Shown here one piece after another: positions 13,069 to 13,685 of a stretch of DNA of 13,685 bases; position 1 is the stretch's first letter; every line of letters begins with the position of its first letter. The stretch is taken from the NCBI RefSeq assembly GCF_021107415.1, contig NZ_JAIOSW010000271.1:1-13685 (forward strand), in the 5' to 3' direction. The stretch is from Desulfobacula sp. GTDB lineage: Bacteria > Desulfobacterota > Desulfobacteria > Desulfobacterales > Desulfobacteraceae. The position numbers and the translations under genes were made by a program. The notes beneath the pieces were generated by a model. That model was not told the DNA's origin. It ran no database searches and worked only from the letters and a program-made list of their open reading frames with translations.

Positions 13069-13411
13069 CAATTCTAATACATCGGCGTGCTCCGATGTTG
13101 CGGGTACTTGGAGTTATAGCCAAACAGTAGATGCTACTGCCTTCGGAGAAGATGTTTACACAGAGACAGGTATGACCACCTTTACACAGAATGGGTGTAA
13201 TTTGGTTGATAGTACTGGTGGTTACGGAAGTATAAACGGCAATACGGCAACCTTGACAAATACCTGGGAAGATTATGGGTACACTATTACGGGTATATTT
13301 ACTTTAATTTTTTCAGGGAATTCAGTTACCTATACGGGCACTTTGACCACAAGGGATTCATCTGGGGAGACCTGTACCGGTAGTTTAACAGGATACGGAT
13401 CAAAACAATAA
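12656..13411 (+). CDS. Secreted protein, paralogue B (constant N-terminus, variable C-terminus)
   Basis: A 251-residue exported protein. Residues 1-139 nearly repeat paralogue A, including the signal peptide and the conserved YVKIWFDHGGRIDVNFFHVS block. From about residue 140 it carries a different domain beginning ACSDVAGTWSYSQTVDATAF and continuing TTFTQNGCNLV, SINGNTATLTNTWEDYGYTI and GETCTGSLTGYGS. The 'aGtWs' opening and alternating hydrophobic strands resemble lipocalin-like or similar small beta-barrel domains. It has three cysteines absent from paralogue A, so a disulfide is possible. AAAGGAGA precedes the ATG closely. The gap of 129 bases from gene A leaves room for its own promoter. 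No family is recognised; export is well supported. Confidence 0.72.
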   Translation: MKGFKTLFIVFILFLASVPISYGSSYQVTTDLTIRAVINTVEKGAIDAVWKKGGEETTSAGDKVIWGFFYANPYDVTWGSENNPDLYVKIWFDHGGRIDVNFFHVSVPDIDVYSEYSGSSSNQHSKNTMENRYYRHEYNSNTSACSDVAGTWSYSQTVDATAFGEDVYTETGMTTFTQNGCNLVDSTGGYGSINGNTATLTNTWEDYGYTITGIFTLIFSGNSVTYTGTLTTRDSSGETCTGSLTGYGSKQ

Positions 13412-13487
13412 TCGGAATCGTTAAACAAAAGGTAAAAAAAACATTTACAAGATTCGAGGAAAAGCAGAGTCATAAATATGAGTAACT

Positions 13488-13661
13488 ATGGGTACAAACG
13501 GTGACAAACAACAACAAAATATATTGAAATCATTGGAAAAGCTTGTAAATGCATTGGGTGTGGTTCGCCAAAAAGGGATCAGGGAAAAAATACATAAGAA
13601 TTCGGTCTTGAATGACTGTTTAATCAGTTCTAATTTTTTAAACCTGGTTGAATTTCAATAG
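13488..13661 (+). CDS. Short ORF of unknown nature near the right edge
   Basis: A 57-codon ORF beginning MGTNGDKQQQNILKSLEKLV, which would form an amphipathic helix, followed by VRQKGIREKIHK, the peptide shared with the ORF at 9432-9587. After that the two ORFs differ. There is no clear ribosome binding site. The shared in-frame peptide suggests a remnant of a gene that occurs elsewhere in the genome, although it could be a small real gene. No family is recognised. Confidence 0.35.
   Translation: MGTNGDKQQQNILKSLEKLVNALGVVRQKGIREKIHKNSVLNDCLISSNFLNLVEFQ
13567..13602 (+). repeat. 36-bp repeat, copy 2
   Basis: Ungapped match to 9457-9492 with four A/G differences, lying within the ORF at 13488-13661 in the same reading frame as copy 1. 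Confidence 0.6.
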
Positions 13662-13685
13662 TAGGATGGAATTAAACCTTGAAAA

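Overview
The window is an AT-rich bacterial chromosome segment with the layout of an accessory region. The periplasmic TAXI receptor beside a multi-PAS hybrid kinase, the several lipoproteins and the transposase type suggest a Gram-negative bacterium, most like a sulfate-reducing deltaproteobacterium (Desulfobacterales). That assignment is an impression from protein style and was not tested by any search.

Left part (1-4112, + strand). The C-terminus of a LysE-type exporter comes first. It is followed by a two-gene unit: a periplasmic TAXI-type solute receptor, and a membrane hybrid histidine kinase whose start codon lies 3 bases after the receptor's stop codon. No TRAP permease gene is present, so the receptor may feed the kinase's periplasmic domain rather than a transporter.

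Integron-like part (about 4379-6040, + strand). A GNAT acetyltransferase, a small lipoprotein gene and a small two-helix membrane protein gene lie in one direction. Two good attC recombination sites (5031-5088 and 5508-5564) enclose the lipoprotein gene as a cassette. Possible worn attC halves lie near 4962 and 6012. No integron integrase is in the window, so this looks like an attC cluster without an integrase.

Minus-strand part (6135-10355). An overlapping set of genes runs, in transcription order: an Abi_2-family (AbiD/F-like, HEPN-type) protein, an unknown 90-residue protein, a PaaI-like hotdog thioesterase with an unusual acidic tail, and a small zinc-ribbon protein. Further right is a HEPN/MNT toxin-antitoxin pair, then a truncated DDE transposase. 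Together these form a small defence and mobile-element patch.

Right part (10503-13685, + strand). Two lipoproteins with DUF2846-like character are followed by a tandem pair of secreted proteins. The pair shares about 139 nearly identical N-terminal residues but has unrelated beta-rich C-terminal domains. A 36-bp sequence near the right end also occurs at 9457-9492, in the same reading frame of a small ORF in both places.

The most notable items are the integrase-less cassette cluster, the receptor-kinase pair, the Abi_2 operon whose C-terminal HEPN-like motif has lost its arginine, and the constant-N / variable-C paralogue pair.
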